From the NCBI RefSeq assembly GCF_013282745.1, contig NZ_CP054044.1, forward strand, positions 4,030,001-4,094,000: DNA of 64,000 bases, given 5' to 3'. The notes beneath the pieces are model-generated. The model saw only the letters and a list, made by a program, of their open reading frames with translations. It was not told the origin of the DNA and did not search any database. How positions within the stretch are numbered: position 1 is the stretch's first letter; each line of letters begins with the position of its first letter. Positions 13,094-23,357 of the stretch are shown piece by piece. Position numbers and translations under genes: made by a program. Origin of the DNA: Yersinia bercovieri ATCC 43970. GTDB taxonomy: Bacteria > Pseudomonadota > Gammaproteobacteria > Enterobacterales > Enterobacteriaceae.

Positions 13094-13414
13094 TCAGGCT
13101 TTTTCCAGCGTACAAAGCAATGGATGCTCGTTCTCCCTGGCGTATTGATTTACATGTGCGACTTTTGTCTCTGCCACTTCAGCAGTAAAAACACCACAAA
13201 TCGCCTTTCCTTGGTAATGCACATTGAGCATCAATTGTGTTGCACGTTCAATATCATAAGAAAAGAACTTTTGCAGAACGTCAATCACAAACTCCATCGG
13301 TGTGTAATCGTCGTTGTTAAGTATAACTTTATACATAGACGGCGGTTTGAGCGCCTCTTTCTGTTTATCTTTGACTAAATGTTCAAAATTTAGCCAGTCG
13401 TTATTCTTACCCAT
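13094..13414 (-). CDS. clpS: ClpS, N-degron adaptor of ClpAP
   Basis: A 106-residue adaptor that binds N-terminal Leu, Phe, Trp or Tyr and docks on the ClpA N domain. The core [18 protein letters not shown] holds the residues that grip the N-degron in the family, and the flexible N-terminal extension (about 25 residues) is present. It is first in the clpS-clpA unit and divergent from cspD. Confidence 0.97.
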   Translation of the reverse strand: MGKNNDWLNFEHLVKDKQKEALKPPSMYKVILNNDDYTPMEFVIDVLQKFFSYDIERATQLMLNVHYQGKAICGVFTAEVAETKVAHVNQYARENEHPLLCTLEKA

Positions 13415-13825
13415 TGCCTGCCCATCGTTTCACTGAACCACACAGGAGCAATACCTCACTCCGGTTATAAGACCATTTGATGCAGATATCTATTATTATT
13501 TTAACATCACTTATGCCATAACGCCGCCAGAGAAAAAAGTCGATTCTTTTGCCTTAAAAGCGGTTAAATTGTAACCAAACGAACACAATAGCGTTAGCTG
13601 CATCAAACTTTGAAGAACTGCCCCTGCCAGACAAAAGCCCTCCCCTTGACGTTGGAACCATTTCCACTAGAGTGTATTTTCGTGAGCTGCTGTAGTTTTA
13701 ACCAATATTGGCGGTTTTAACCAAAATTGGGTTAACCAAGACTACAGTTTTAACCACTTTGCGCTCACTTTAACCAGCGATTACCTCATCTCAAACTAGA
13801 ATAGCCTTGCGAGGGACGTAGAAGT
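13415..13825. promoter_or_regulatory. clpS-cspD divergent control region with GTTTTAACCA repeats
   Basis: A 411-base region without a gene. Its cspD-proximal part holds repeated words: GTTTTAACCA at 13695-13704, 13714-13723 and 13747-13756, plus the variants GGGTTAACCA at 13729-13738 and ACTTTAACCA at 13767-13776. Successive copies start 15 to 20 bases apart and all read in the same direction. The layout suggests a set of binding sites for one regulator of cspD, which is an inference. No known family was assigned. Confidence 0.5.
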
Positions 13826-14083
13826 ATGGAGACGGGTACTGTTAAATGGTTCAATAACGCCAAAGGTTTTGGCTTCATTTGCCCTGAGGGCGGTGGCGAA
13901 GATATATTCGCTCACTATTCAACTATCCAGATGGATGGTTACCGAACGTTAAAAGCCGGTCAGATGGTTAACTTTGATGTCCACCAAGGGCCAAAAGGGA
14001 ACCACGCCAGTCTGATAGTGCCACTCGGGTTAGATGTGGTCTTGCAAGAAGACATACCGCAAGAACTTGCCGCATTGGCCTGA
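13826..14083 (+). CDS. cspD: CspD, cold-shock-like inhibitor of DNA replication
   Basis: A CspA-fold protein of 85 residues that in E. coli is made in stationary phase, binds single-stranded DNA and blocks replication elongation. The RNP1-like KGFGFICP and RNP2-like DIFAHYS motifs are present. The acidic C-terminal tail (after about residue 67) separates CspD from the true cold-shock proteins. The start is ATG 13826, with a GAGGGA element about 10 bases upstream. In E. coli it is also divergent from clpS. Confidence 0.95.
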   Translation: METGTVKWFNNAKGFGFICPEGGGEDIFAHYSTIQMDGYRTLKAGQMVNFDVHQGPKGNHASLIVPLGLDVVLQEDIPQELAALA

Positions 14084-14191
14084 CACCGCGCACTCATTTG
14101 CTTAAATATCATGGTAATACCTCACCTCAAACACGCCGGTGATTAAGGTATTTCCTGAGCGGTCTGTTGCTACCAACATCAAATACGTTTC

Positions 14192-14223
14192 AAAATGCCA
14201 GCCAATCATGACTGGCATTTTTA
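14192..14223 (+). terminator. Terminator between cspD and macB, probably bidirectional
   Basis: AAATGCCAG at 14193-14201 pairs with CTGGCATTT at 14212-14220, followed by more T residues, and A residues lie on the other side. Confidence 0.7.
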
Positions 14224-14323
14224 TTGCTCTATTATGCTACCAGAGCCGCTACGGTCAACCTCCAATTCAGACTTAAAAACGCGCCGCTAGAGCCATTTAG
14301 CCGACACAATATTCACACGTAAA

Positions 14324-16273
14324 TCATTCGCGCGCTAACGCATCAATCGGATTGAGTCTGGCAGCACTTCGTGCCGGTAAATAGCCAAATACCACGCCAA
14401 TCACGGTTGAGCACAAGAACGCGCTGAATAACGCCAGCGGTGGGAAAGCAATCTGCCAGTTAGGTAAAAACATCTCGACAATCAGTCCAATGGCGAAGGA
14501 TAGCGTGATACCCAGCGCCCCTCCGACCAGGCAAACCAGAATCGCCTCAATTAAGAATTGCTGCATAACATCACTGGATCGCGCGCCCACCGCCATACGG
14601 ATACCGATTTCGCGGGTTCTCTCGGTCACTGAAACCAGCATAATATTCATCACGCCAATCCCACCTACCACCAGTGAAATTACCGCCACCAATGTCAGGA
14701 ACAGTTGCATGGTGCGGGTGGTTTTTTCCGCGGTTTGCAGCAAGCTATCCATGTTGTAGGTGAATATATCTTTCTTGCCGTGGCGCATGGTCAGCAAGCG
14801 GACCAGCTGCTGCTCGGCCTCTTTGCTGCTATAGCCCTCTTTAATCCGAATAGTGATCGAATCAAAGTAGGAGCGCCCCATCAGACGGCTCGCCATGGTG
14901 CTGTACGGCACCCATATTCGCAGCGCTTTACTGCTACCGAACATGGATTGCTTCTCTTCCACCACCCCCACCACAGTTGCGGGCATATTGCCAACCAGGA
15001 TCACTTGCCCAACCACATCTTTGATATGCGGAAATAGCCGGCGCTGGGTATTGCGGTCAATCACAACCACTTGCGACTGGCGTTCAACCTGCTCACGGGT
15101 GATGGGGGTCCCCTGTTCGAGTTTCATGCCATACACATGAAAATACTGCTCACTGACCCCCGAGACACTGGCTGCGACATCCACATTACCGTATCGCAGC
15201 CGCATACTGCCAGAAATGGTGGGCGACACGGCGCTGACATAGGATTGCTCTTTTAGCGCCACCATATCGTCATAGACCAATGCCTGCCGCGTGCTGGGGT
15301 CGTCATCGCCATAATCTTTGCCGGGATAAATATCAATGGTATTGGTGCCAATCGCGCGGATATCGGCCAGCACCATCTGCTTGGCGGCATCCCCGACCAC
15401 CAATATCGAGACCACTGAGGCGATACCAATAATGATCCCGAGCATGGTCAGTGCGGTGCGCATTTTATTGGCCGACATCGCACGCCAGGCCATGAGTAAT
15501 GCCTCACGAAAACGGCCTGCCAGTTGCTGCCATGATGGTGCGGATGGTGCCAGACTCACCGCCTCAGAAGCCACAACCGTGGGTACTGTTTTCGAGCCTG
15601 AATCCGCCATAATGCGGCCATCTTTGATTTCGATGATCCGCTCGGCCTGAGCCGCAACATTAGGGTCATGGGTGACAATAATCACCGTGTGCCCCTGCTG
15701 CTGTAGCTGCTTTAGGATAGCCATCACCTCAACACTGGAGTGGCTATCTAGCGCCCCGGTCGGTTCATCGGCCAGAATGACCTGCCCACCATTCATCAAG
15801 GCGCGAGCGATACTGACCCGTTGCTGCTGCCCGCCGGAGAGCTGGTTGGGCTGGTAGTTAACACGTTCCTCCAGCCCCAGGCGGGTTAGCAGCATATTCG
15901 CCCGCTCACGCCGTTCATGCTTACCTAAACCAGCATAGACTGCGGGAACCTCTACGTTATGGGCCGCGCTGAGGTGAGGCAGCAGATGATAGCGCTGGAA
16001 AATAAAGCCAAAATGCTCGCGCCGCAGTGCCGCCAGTGCGTCATTATCCAATGTGGCGACATCTTGACCGGCAACACGATAGATGCCGGCACTTGGCTTA
16101 TCCAGACAGCCCAAGATGTTCATTAGCGTCGACTTACCCGAGCCAGAGGCACCAATAATCGCGACCAACTCACCGGCATTTATGGTCAGTGAGACATCCT
16201 GTAATACGTCAACGGTTTCTCCGCCGGACTGATAACTACGACGAATGCCTTTTAATTCAAGCAATGCCGTCAT
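14324..16273 (-). CDS. macB: MacB, ABC permease/ATPase of the MacAB-TolC pump
   Basis: Inner-membrane ABC protein that, with MacA and TolC, exports macrolides, heat-stable enterotoxin or protoporphyrin in relatives. It has 649 residues. The N-terminal ATPase has Walker A GASGSGKST at 41-49, signature [15 protein letters not shown] and ILADEPTGALDS. One membrane helix (about 275-300), a periplasmic MacB_PCD region and three C-terminal helices of FtsX type follow. Its ATG shares one base with the macA stop (TAATG), so translation is coupled. Confidence 0.96.
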   Translation of the reverse strand: MTALLELKGIRRSYQSGGETVDVLQDVSLTINAGELVAIIGASGSGKSTLMNILGCLDKPSAGIYRVAGQDVATLDNDALAALRREHFGFIFQRYHLLPHLSAAHNVEVPAVYAGLGKHERRERANMLLTRLGLEERVNYQPNQLSGGQQQRVSIARALMNGGQVILADEPTGALDSHSSVEVMAILKQLQQQGHTVIIVTHDPNVAAQAERIIEIKDGRIMADSGSKTVPTVVASEAVSLAPSAPSWQQLAGRFREALLMAWRAMSANKMRTALTMLGIIIGIASVVSILVVGDAAKQMVLADIRAIGTNTIDIYPGKDYGDDDPSTRQALVYDDMVALKEQSYVSAVSPTISGSMRLRYGNVDVAASVSGVSEQYFHVYGMKLEQGTPITREQVERQSQVVVIDRNTQRRLFPHIKDVVGQVILVGNMPATVVGVVEEKQSMFGSSKALRIWVPYSTMASRLMGRSYFDSITIRIKEGYSSKEAEQQLVRLLTMRHGKKDIFTYNMDSLLQTAEKTTRTMQLFLTLVAVISLVVGGIGVMNIMLVSVTERTREIGIRMAVGARSSDVMQQFLIEAILVCLVGGALGITLSFAIGLIVEMFLPNWQIAFPPLALFSAFLCSTVIGVVFGYLPARSAARLNPIDALARE

Positions 16274-17385
16274 TATGCTTCCTCCGTGCCACCGCGGCTA
16301 ACGATGACCTCCTCGCCGACCTTCAAACCTGAAACGACCTGCGCATCAACATTATTGCGAATGCCGATAGTCACTTCACGTTTCTCCTCTTTGCCCTCTT
16401 TTAGCACCGCGACTTGATAACGATTGATGCCCAACTCCTCGCCTAATGCCGATAAGGGGATCACCACCGCCTGCGGCACCTTTGCCAGCTGAATTGAAAC
16501 CTGCGCGGTCATTTGCAAGCGCAATACGCGATCGGGATTCGGCACCTCAAAGCGCGCAGAGTAGAAAATGGCATCATTCACTTTTTCCGGCGTTGGCTGA
16601 ATATCTTTTAACACGCCATCAAAACGTTTTTCGGGATCACCCAACACCGTAAACGAGGCTTTCATCCCCGGTTTAAGGTGAATCACGTCCGCCTCTGACA
16701 CCTGCGCATTTACCAGCATGGTGCTCATATCGGCCAACGTCAGAATATTCGGTGCTTGTTGCGCCGCAATCACGGTCTGGCCTTGCAAGGTGGTGATTTG
16801 CACCACATCGCCAGCCATCGGGGCAGAGATTTTGGTATAATCCAGATTAATGTTAGCCGTATCCAGGCTGGCCTTAGCTTTATTGATTTGCGCATTAATG
16901 GTTTCAACTTGCGCTTTTTTTACCGCCAGCGTGGTGCTGGCCTGATCCAGATCCTGGCGTGATACCACCTGTAACTTTGCCAGATCCTGCTGACGGCGCA
17001 GCGTCACCGCAGCCAGTTGCATTTCAGCTTTCGCCTGCGCCAACTGAGCATTCAAATCCTGTAGTGTCGCCTCCACCTCTTTGATTTGGTTCTGCGCCTG
17101 TTGCGGGTCGATCATCGCCAGTAACTGGCCTTGCTCAACTTGATCGCCAATTTGCACATACAGTTTCTCCAACTGACCACTGACCTGCGCACCCACATCA
17201 ACTTTGCGCACCGCGTCGAGTTTGCCTGTGGCCAGGACATTCTGTTGCAGATCACGATTGGCGACTTTCACCGTCTGATATTGAATCGGCGCAGGGGTCA
17301 TCAGGTGTCTGGTGATGAAAAAACCACCAATAATCAATACAGCAAATACGATGAGCCATCGGCGCTGACGTCTACTGAACTGCAT
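16273..17385 (-). CDS. macA: MacA, periplasmic adaptor of the MacAB-TolC pump
   Basis: Membrane-fusion protein linking MacB to TolC. It has 370 residues: one N-terminal anchor (about 10-28), a lipoyl half-motif, a long alpha-helical hairpin (about 90-190, Gln/Ala-rich), the second lipoyl half with [18 protein letters not shown], then beta-barrel and membrane-proximal domains. A TTG one codon upstream is also possible; the GGAAGG element lies 8 bases from the TTG and 11 from the ATG. It is the first gene of macAB. Confidence 0.95.
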   Translation of the reverse strand: MQFSRRQRRWLIVFAVLIIGGFFITRHLMTPAPIQYQTVKVANRDLQQNVLATGKLDAVRKVDVGAQVSGQLEKLYVQIGDQVEQGQLLAMIDPQQAQNQIKEVEATLQDLNAQLAQAKAEMQLAAVTLRRQQDLAKLQVVSRQDLDQASTTLAVKKAQVETINAQINKAKASLDTANINLDYTKISAPMAGDVVQITTLQGQTVIAAQQAPNILTLADMSTMLVNAQVSEADVIHLKPGMKASFTVLGDPEKRFDGVLKDIQPTPEKVNDAIFYSARFEVPNPDRVLRLQMTAQVSIQLAKVPQAVVIPLSALGEELGINRYQVAVLKEGKEEKREVTIGIRNNVDAQVVSGLKVGEEVIVSRGGTEEA

Positions 17386-17593
17386 CAAATCAATTACCTT
17401 CCTTTATTATGTCACTCTTTAAATTGCCGAAGTTAACATCGGAAATTCTCATTTAGCTAAACGAAATATCAATACCACCGTGCTATCAATGAAACCTAAG
17501 ATGCATTGAAACTTGGTTTAGTTCCCCTTTGTTTCAATGGCGCTTGAAAATTTCAGTGCCACTGAAAGCTCAGTGATATAACGGGTTTTAACC

Positions 17594-18553
17594 ATGCAAA
17601 ACAATAATAACATCAAATCAACGCCTGATAATCTTAACTGTTGGGGGTTGATTGCATTGCTATTCAAAGGCAACCAGCCGCTAGGTGGCTCATGGCATGA
17701 ATTACAATTTCGACTTAAATTTATAGCCAGAACATTAATTTGCCCCAAACTGACCCTAAATCTGTTGGCGATACTGGTGGAGCAACCCTTTCTAAACAAA
17801 ATGTTACGCGATCAACCGGATTTACCCTGTAAATTACATCGCCCTTATTTGGCGAATACCTTCAATAATCGTCAAAAACTGGCGGCGCTACAAGATCATT
17901 TCCAGCTAATAAATCAATATATGCCCGTATCATTGCTGCATAACTATTTACACCATTCGCCTTATAAATTGGCTGAGTTAACTGGCAAAAACGAAGAAAA
18001 GTATTTTCTTTATTTGGCCGTTATTTCAAAATTCAATAAGGAGGGCGAAATTACCCTGATGCTGACCAATGAGCAACAACAAACTCTGGCGGTGCTGACT
18101 TTCAGTCTATTTTATTATAAGCAGCAAAAAACACTGTTTATTGGCGGTCTACAAGGTGCCGATAAAGAAACACCCCATAACGAAATTCACCTCAGCACCA
18201 AAGCATGTTTTGGATTATTTCCTAAACGTCTGGTATTAGAGGCCGCCTGCACCTTGGCAAAACTGATGGGAGTAACACAAATTATTGCCGTCGGGAATGC
18301 TACGCACATTTACCAAAACTGGCGCTATCGGGGGAAGAAAAAAGACAAATTACATGCCGATTACGATAGTTTCTGGCGCTCACTGGGTGGAGAACAGTGC
18401 GCCCAGGGGCATTTCAGCTTACCCCCGCAGATTGCGCGTAAGCCAATTGAAGATATTGCCAGCAAAAAACGTGCGGAATACCGCCGCCGCTATCAATTGC
18501 TTGAGCAACTCGAAGAGCAGGTAGCCGCACATTTTACCACCGAATTAATCTAG
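17594..18553 (+). CDS. ybjX: YbjX/VirK family protein (DUF535)
   Basis: A 319-residue protein of the DUF535 (VirK/YbjX) family, whose members are linked to envelope resistance to antimicrobial peptides in Salmonella and to virulence factor export in Shigella. The biochemical role is unknown. The family block is recognisable (FLYLAVISKF, LFIGGLQGAD, GLFPKRLVLEAACTLAKLMG, ATHIYQNWRYRGKKKDKLHADYD), as is a Lys/Arg- and Glu-rich C-terminal helix. It is divergent from macA, the arrangement also seen in E. coli. Confidence 0.85.
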   Translation: MQNNNNIKSTPDNLNCWGLIALLFKGNQPLGGSWHELQFRLKFIARTLICPKLTLNLLAILVEQPFLNKMLRDQPDLPCKLHRPYLANTFNNRQKLAALQDHFQLINQYMPVSLLHNYLHHSPYKLAELTGKNEEKYFLYLAVISKFNKEGEITLMLTNEQQQTLAVLTFSLFYYKQQKTLFIGGLQGADKETPHNEIHLSTKACFGLFPKRLVLEAACTLAKLMGVTQIIAVGNATHIYQNWRYRGKKKDKLHADYDSFWRSLGGEQCAQGHFSLPPQIARKPIEDIASKKRAEYRRRYQLLEQLEEQVAAHFTTELI

Positions 18554-18563
18554 CTCGCGGCCG

Positions 18564-20228
18564 CTAATCAGCCCGTCCTCGTGCCAGCCAAACGACCCGA
18601 GAAAACATTTTTTTCAGTAACGGGGGAATAGATTCTACCCCCCACTCTCTGGCCTGGCTGGTCACTTCAATGGCTAGATCCGGCTTGGAGGTACGATGAA
18701 TAGCCTTCTCAATCACCCTGCGCGGCTGCATTTTGGCATTCATTGGAATGGCTGATACCCGGTGATAAACCGCATCAAATCCTGCACGATATAGAAAGTG
18801 CTCCATATCTGGTGCTGGCAAGATGGTCAGACGATCCCGCTCGTGGTCACGTCCAGTGTCCGCCATATTACGTACTGTCTCGGCGTACTTTTTGCCGGCA
18901 TCATCACCATCGGTCAGAACATGCCACTGGATGCCCATGCGGTTGGCATACTTCAGCAGTGGCCGTAGGCCACTCTGGGCAAACTCAATCACTTTTACCC
19001 CTTCCGCTTCAAAGTGGTGACCACACTGGCGGGCGAGTTCATTGAGTAACCAAATTTCCGTTTCGCCCTCGACCAACAGCCAGCAGCGGGCAAATAAAGC
19101 AGAGGGGCGGTTGAAGCGAATATGAAACGCGATGCGGCGACTCTCTTCGGCGCTCATGCCGCGCGGGCCAATGCGGTAAGTCGCGACTCGAGAGGATTCA
19201 CGCACCAGCCGACAAATACTCTCTATCGGCACCAAAGAGACTAACTCACCGGAGTTGGTGGTGGTGATACGTTGGAGTGGCAACTGGCTGAGCAGCCCCC
19301 ACGCCACTGACAGCATAATGGGGTGCAAGCGGGTTTCCGGGTCTTCGACCAGCAGTAATGGTCGCGCATGAGGGTCCAGGCTAAGTGAGCCTTTGGCTTG
19401 CAGTAGCGTTGAGAACATCCCCAATAGTATCAACCGCATACTGCGGCTATTGGGTTCAGCCACCATGCGGTTGATGCTGTCGAGGGCCTGCCAGGCCTCT
19501 CGCTCCGGTTGTGGGCGATAACGGTGATTACGTAGAGCAACAGATTGCGATCCTTGCTCGGCAAAATAGTGCTCCAGCAGTTGGCGCATCGCCACCAACC
19601 CTTGGCGCAGTTCCGTATTCGTCAGTTTTTGCGGATTGCGCACCAACTCGCGGCTTAATTGATCCAACTGTTGATTCAGTGCCACTTTATCCGGCTGATG
19701 ACTGTTTTCGTCCGTGGTACTGCGTAGCCGACGCATAAAGCGCGCATCCCGTAAGCGCAATACCGGATGGATACGAATCACGCCTCGTGCCAGCTTCTCA
19801 ATATCATGCAAAGCCAGAGGCTGCCCCTCTAAATCGAGGAAAGTACGCCAGGTGCAGACGGTGCCGTCATCAGCCAACTCTCCTGTAACCCGATAATAAA
19901 TACGATGCAAACCATCATCATGGTTTATCCAAAGCGGGGCTAATTGGCGATAACGAGGCGCACGCCAGTGGCCAATATCCTTCTCACAGAAGGTGAAAAT
20001 AACCTGTAAATGGCGCTCTTTAGCACTCTCATCCCCTGCCGGATAATAAAAATCCTGCATGGTGAAATGATAAAGTTGCGGCTCGGGGGATAAAAGTAAT
20101 GTCAGGGCATCTAATAGGCTGGATTTACCCCAGGCATTCTCACCGACCAGCACGGTATTATCATCAAGGTTCAATGAAATACGATTGATACCGCGAAAAC
20201 CGACTATATCTACGCGTTCAAGATACAT
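18564..20228 (-). CDS. ybjD: YbjD, OLD-family ATPase/TOPRIM nuclease-like protein
   Basis: A 554-residue protein with an SMC/RecF-like N-terminal ATPase half (MYLERVDIVGFRGI, P loop GENAWGKSSLLDAL near residues 29-42, LLLVEDPETRLHP) and a C-terminal TOPRIM domain (LLVEGETEIWLLNEL, then TDGDDAGKKYA). This matches class OLD nucleases. E. coli YbjD is a chromosomal housekeeping member of unknown role. GGAGG precedes the ATG at 20228. It is convergent with ybjX, whose stop is 10 bases away. Confidence 0.85.
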   Translation of the reverse strand: MYLERVDIVGFRGINRISLNLDDNTVLVGENAWGKSSLLDALTLLLSPEPQLYHFTMQDFYYPAGDESAKERHLQVIFTFCEKDIGHWRAPRYRQLAPLWINHDDGLHRIYYRVTGELADDGTVCTWRTFLDLEGQPLALHDIEKLARGVIRIHPVLRLRDARFMRRLRSTTDENSHQPDKVALNQQLDQLSRELVRNPQKLTNTELRQGLVAMRQLLEHYFAEQGSQSVALRNHRYRPQPEREAWQALDSINRMVAEPNSRSMRLILLGMFSTLLQAKGSLSLDPHARPLLLVEDPETRLHPIMLSVAWGLLSQLPLQRITTTNSGELVSLVPIESICRLVRESSRVATYRIGPRGMSAEESRRIAFHIRFNRPSALFARCWLLVEGETEIWLLNELARQCGHHFEAEGVKVIEFAQSGLRPLLKYANRMGIQWHVLTDGDDAGKKYAETVRNMADTGRDHERDRLTILPAPDMEHFLYRAGFDAVYHRVSAIPMNAKMQPRRVIEKAIHRTSKPDLAIEVTSQAREWGVESIPPLLKKMFSRVVWLARGRAD

Positions 20229-20460
20229 GCTGCGCCTCCGATGCGAATTTATTCGTAATACTACTAGATAACACTGTTAACCCGGCAAGCATAGCGGATA
20301 ATCCGGCTGACAGAGGTAAAAAAAACCTTATTCGTCAAGTGCCACGGTACATTGCGTGCTGCTTTACTCTTCCCTCGATTTTAGATAGTTTATTGCGCCA
20401 TAGCCCACTATTCATCTGCTCATGATACCCAAAGTCGAAGGGTATAGGACGGTACAACTC

Positions 20461-21360
20461 GTGTATTCAGGATTACTGATCATTCTTTTGCCGTTAATTA
20501 TTGGCTATCTGATCCCACTTAACCGCAAATCATTAATTCAATTGATCAACCGCTTATTAAGCTGGATGGTCTACGTGATTTTATTCTTTATGGGGATCAG
20601 TCTGGCATTTCTGGAGAACCTCAGCGCCAATTTGCTGCTTATTTTCCAGTACACCGCAGTCTTTTTTCTCTGTATTTTTTGTGCCAATTTACTGGCGCTA
20701 TTTTTACTCGAACGCAAATTACCGTGGAAAAATACTCACCGGCAAGAAGCATTACCCTCACGGCTACATATGGCACTGGAATCGCTGAAATTATGTGGCG
20801 TGGTCATTATTGGTTTCCTGCTGGGTTTAAGCCAATGGCCGTGGTTGCAATTTGCCGCGAAAGGTAGCGAGTTGGCACTGATTTTCCTGCTGTTTTTAGT
20901 GGGCATTCAATTACGTAACAGTGGCATGACACTGCGTCAGATCGTGCTAAACCGCCGTGGCACCATAGTGGCATTTGTTGTCGGTATTAGTGCATTGATC
21001 GGTGGTTTGCTCGCCGCAGTACTGATGGGTCTGCCCATTAAAACCGGGCTGGCGATGGCCTCTGGCTTTGGTTGGTATTCGCTGTCAGGTATTTTGCTGA
21101 CTGATGCATTTGGCCCAGTGATTGGTAGCGCCGCATTCTTTAATGATCTGGCGCGAGAGTTGGTGGCAATCATGCTGATCCCAACACTGGTACGCAGCAG
21201 CCGCTCCACCGCATTGGGCTTGTGCGGCGCAACCTCAATGGACTTTACGCTGCCGGTATTACAGCGCAGTGGCGGGCTGGAAATGGTTCCTGCCGCGATC
21301 GTCCACGGCTTTTTACTGAGCCTGCTGGCTCCGATATTGATCGCACTCTTCTCCTCATAA
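20461..21360 (+). CDS. lysO: LysO, L-lysine exporter
   Basis: Inner-membrane exporter of lysine and the analogue thialysine. It has 299 residues with about eight hydrophobic segments and the conserved core SGFGWYSLSGILLT and AFFNDLARELVAIMLIP. I choose the GTG at 20461 because it gives exactly the E. coli length and start (YSGLLIILLPL); the ATG at 20422 lies inside the ATACCC inverted repeat at 20425-20445. LysO of E. coli is regulated by lysine and ArgP, but no ArgP site was assigned here. Confidence 0.9.
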   Translation: MYSGLLIILLPLIIGYLIPLNRKSLIQLINRLLSWMVYVILFFMGISLAFLENLSANLLLIFQYTAVFFLCIFCANLLALFLLERKLPWKNTHRQEALPSRLHMALESLKLCGVVIIGFLLGLSQWPWLQFAAKGSELALIFLLFLVGIQLRNSGMTLRQIVLNRRGTIVAFVVGISALIGGLLAAVLMGLPIKTGLAMASGFGWYSLSGILLTDAFGPVIGSAAFFNDLARELVAIMLIPTLVRSSRSTALGLCGATSMDFTLPVLQRSGGLEMVPAAIVHGFLLSLLAPILIALFSS

Positions 21361-21369
21361 GCTTCTTCT

Positions 21370-21397
21370 GCGCAGTGAATTGTCCGATTCACTGCGC
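21370..21397 (+). terminator. Perfect hairpin after lysO
   Basis: GCGCAGTGAAT at 21370-21380 pairs with ATTCACTGCGC at 21387-21397: 11 pairs and a 6-base loop. No T tract follows, so it may protect the lysO mRNA end rather than terminate. A 20-base imperfect direct repeat (CGGCCTGAAACTGAGTAAGT, then CGGCCTAAAACTGAATAAAT) follows at about 21405-21444. Confidence 0.5.
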
Positions 21398-21462
21398 GCT
21401 ACTCCGGCCTGAAACTGAGTAAGTCGGCCTAAAACTGAATAAATTCTCATTCGCAGCAAAAG

Positions 21463-21476
21463 TTGCGCCAAATCAA
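21463..21476 (+). promoter_or_regulatory. FNR-like site upstream of hcp
   Basis: TTGCGCCAAATCAA fits the FNR palindrome TTGAT-N4-ATCAA with a perfect right half and 3 of 5 bases in the left half. It lies about 100 bases ahead of hcp, whose E. coli homologue is FNR-activated. Confidence 0.45.
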
Positions 21477-21537
21477 AACAAGTCAAAGTTGCATTAAAAA
21501 AGCCTTTTTAAACCCGTCTCGCCCCTCTATGCTTTTA

Positions 21538-21560
21538 AACATGCATTATAAATGCACTTT
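21538..21560 (+). promoter_or_regulatory. NsrR-like operator upstream of hcp
   Basis: AACATGCATTATAAATGCAC followed by TTT is an inverted arrangement of ATGCAT and AAATGCA matching the NsrR nitric oxide repressor consensus as I know it. It is 18 bases before the hcp ATG, a typical repressor position. hcp is a leading NsrR target in enterobacteria. Confidence 0.65.
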
Positions 21561-21577
21561 TAAAAGGAAAAATAATT

Positions 21578-23230
21578 ATGTTCTGTGTGCAATGTGAACA
21601 AACCATCCGAACACCTGCGGGTAATGGCTGCTCCTACGCCCAGGGGATGTGCGGGAAAACCGCCGAGACCTCTGATTTACAAGACCTATTAGTTGCCGTG
21701 CTGCAAGGGCTGTCAGCTTGGGCATTGACCGCGCGCGAAGTGGGCATCATTGATCATCAGATTGATAGCTTTGCACCCAGAGCCTTCTTCTCGACCCTCA
21801 CCAATGTGAATTTCGACTCAGACAGAATTATCGGCTACGCCAAAGAGGCCATCTTGCTACGCCAATCACTGGCGATCCGTTGTCGTTTGCTCGATAGCAC
21901 TATCACTGTTGATCACCCATTAGCTGAACTGCAACTACTGTCAGACGACATCCCAACCTTGCAACAACAATCGCAACAATTCGCCCTAAATAGCGATAAA
22001 GCGGAGGTAGGCGACGATATCCATGGCTTACGGATGCTCTGTTTGTATGGCCTGAAAGGTGCGGCGGCCTATATGGAACACGCCCACGTACTGGGTCAGC
22101 ACGATGAGCAAATTTATGCTGAATATCATGCTTATATGGCCTGGTTGGGTACCCAGCCCCGTGATGTCGACACCCTGCTCAATAACGCCATGGGCATTGG
22201 CAAAATGAACTTCAACGTCATGGCTATTTTGGACACTGGCGAAACCCAGGCCTATGGTGATCCGCAGCCGACGGCGGTTAACGTGCGCCCGGTGGCGGGT
22301 AAAGCTATTTTGATCTCCGGCCATGACCTCAAAGACTTACAAATGCTGCTGGAGCAGACCGAGGGAACCGGGGTTAACATCTATACCCACGGTGAAATGC
22401 TGCCCGCTCACGGCTACCCAGAGTTAAAACGCTACTCACATCTGGTGGGTAACTATGGCAGTGGCTGGCAGAATCAGCAGACAGAATTCGCCAAATTCCC
22501 CGGCCCGATTCTGATGACATCCAACTGTATCATTGACCCTAATGTGGGCAATTACGGCGACCGCATCTGGACGCGCAGCATTGTTGGCTGGCCGGGTGTG
22601 AATCATCTGGAGGGTGAGGATTTCGCGCAGGTCATCGATCAGGCATTGGGCATGGCGGGCTTCCCGTACAATGAGCTGGAGCAGATGATTACTGTCGGTT
22701 TTGGCCGCCAGACCCTGCTGAATGCGGCTGATACAGTGATTGATCTGGTCGCCACTAAAAAACTACGCCATGTGTTTCTGGTGGGGGGCTGTGATGGTAG
22801 CCGCACAGAACGCAGCTATTTCACTGATTTTGCCCGCAGTGTGCCGCAAGATTGCATCATTATGACCCTAGCCTGCGGTAAGTACCGCTTCAACAAACTG
22901 GATTTCGGCACACTGGAGGGATTACCGCGCCTGCTGGATGTCGGTCAATGTAATGATGCTTACTCAGCCATCATGCTGGCGGTGAAATTGTCAGAAAAAC
23001 TGGGCTGTACCGTCAATGACCTGCCCCTCAGTCTGGTGCTGTCATGGTTCGAACAAAAAGCCATTGTCATCCTGCTGACCTTGCTGTCACTGGGGGTAAA
23101 AAATATCTATACCGGCCCGACGGCACCTGGCTTCCTGACGGACAACCTGATGGGGATTTTGTACCAGAAATTTGGTATGCGCCCTATTACCACAGTAGAA
23201 CAGGATATGAGCGCGATTCTGGGCAGTTAA
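21578..23230 (+). CDS. hcp: Hybrid cluster protein (nitric oxide reductase / S-nitrosylase)
   Basis: Cytoplasmic iron-sulfur-oxygen enzyme that reduces nitric oxide to nitrous oxide in anaerobic cells and can S-nitrosylate proteins. It has 550 residues. The N-terminal cysteines C3-x2-C6-x11-C18-x6-C25 define the cluster of the enterobacterial class. The hybrid-cluster core is visible in [21 protein letters not shown] and [23 protein letters not shown] provides the ribosome site. Nitrosative-stress control through the upstream NsrR-like site is inferred. The reductase gene hcr follows. Confidence 0.97.
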   Translation: MFCVQCEQTIRTPAGNGCSYAQGMCGKTAETSDLQDLLVAVLQGLSAWALTAREVGIIDHQIDSFAPRAFFSTLTNVNFDSDRIIGYAKEAILLRQSLAIRCRLLDSTITVDHPLAELQLLSDDIPTLQQQSQQFALNSDKAEVGDDIHGLRMLCLYGLKGAAAYMEHAHVLGQHDEQIYAEYHAYMAWLGTQPRDVDTLLNNAMGIGKMNFNVMAILDTGETQAYGDPQPTAVNVRPVAGKAILISGHDLKDLQMLLEQTEGTGVNIYTHGEMLPAHGYPELKRYSHLVGNYGSGWQNQQTEFAKFPGPILMTSNCIIDPNVGNYGDRIWTRSIVGWPGVNHLEGEDFAQVIDQALGMAGFPYNELEQMITVGFGRQTLLNAADTVIDLVATKKLRHVFLVGGCDGSRTERSYFTDFARSVPQDCIIMTLACGKYRFNKLDFGTLEGLPRLLDVGQCNDAYSAIMLAVKLSEKLGCTVNDLPLSLVLSWFEQKAIVILLTLLSLGVKNIYTGPTAPGFLTDNLMGILYQKFGMRPITTVEQDMSAILGS

Positions 23231-23273
23231 AGCTGAGATCAATAAGCCCTGAATAGTTAAGCAATAACAGCTT

Positions 23274-23308
23274 GCCCGGCCAGTGCGGTTTAACGCCACT
23301 GACCGGGC
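23274..23308 (+). promoter_or_regulatory. Stable hairpin between hcp and hcr
   Basis: GCCCGGCCAGTG at 23274-23285 pairs with CACTGACCGGGC at 23297-23308, with one C:A mismatch. No T tract follows. It may stabilise the hcp message relative to hcr or act as a partial terminator. Confidence 0.5.
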
Positions 23309-23357
23309 ATAGTGACTGGTTTTGCCCGAGAATAACCTGATTTGCTGTGAGGCCCCG

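Noticed and set aside
17512..17535. PhoP box between macA and ybjX (GGTTTA and TGTTTC)
   Set aside because: The two words are 15 bases apart instead of the 11-base period of PhoP sites.
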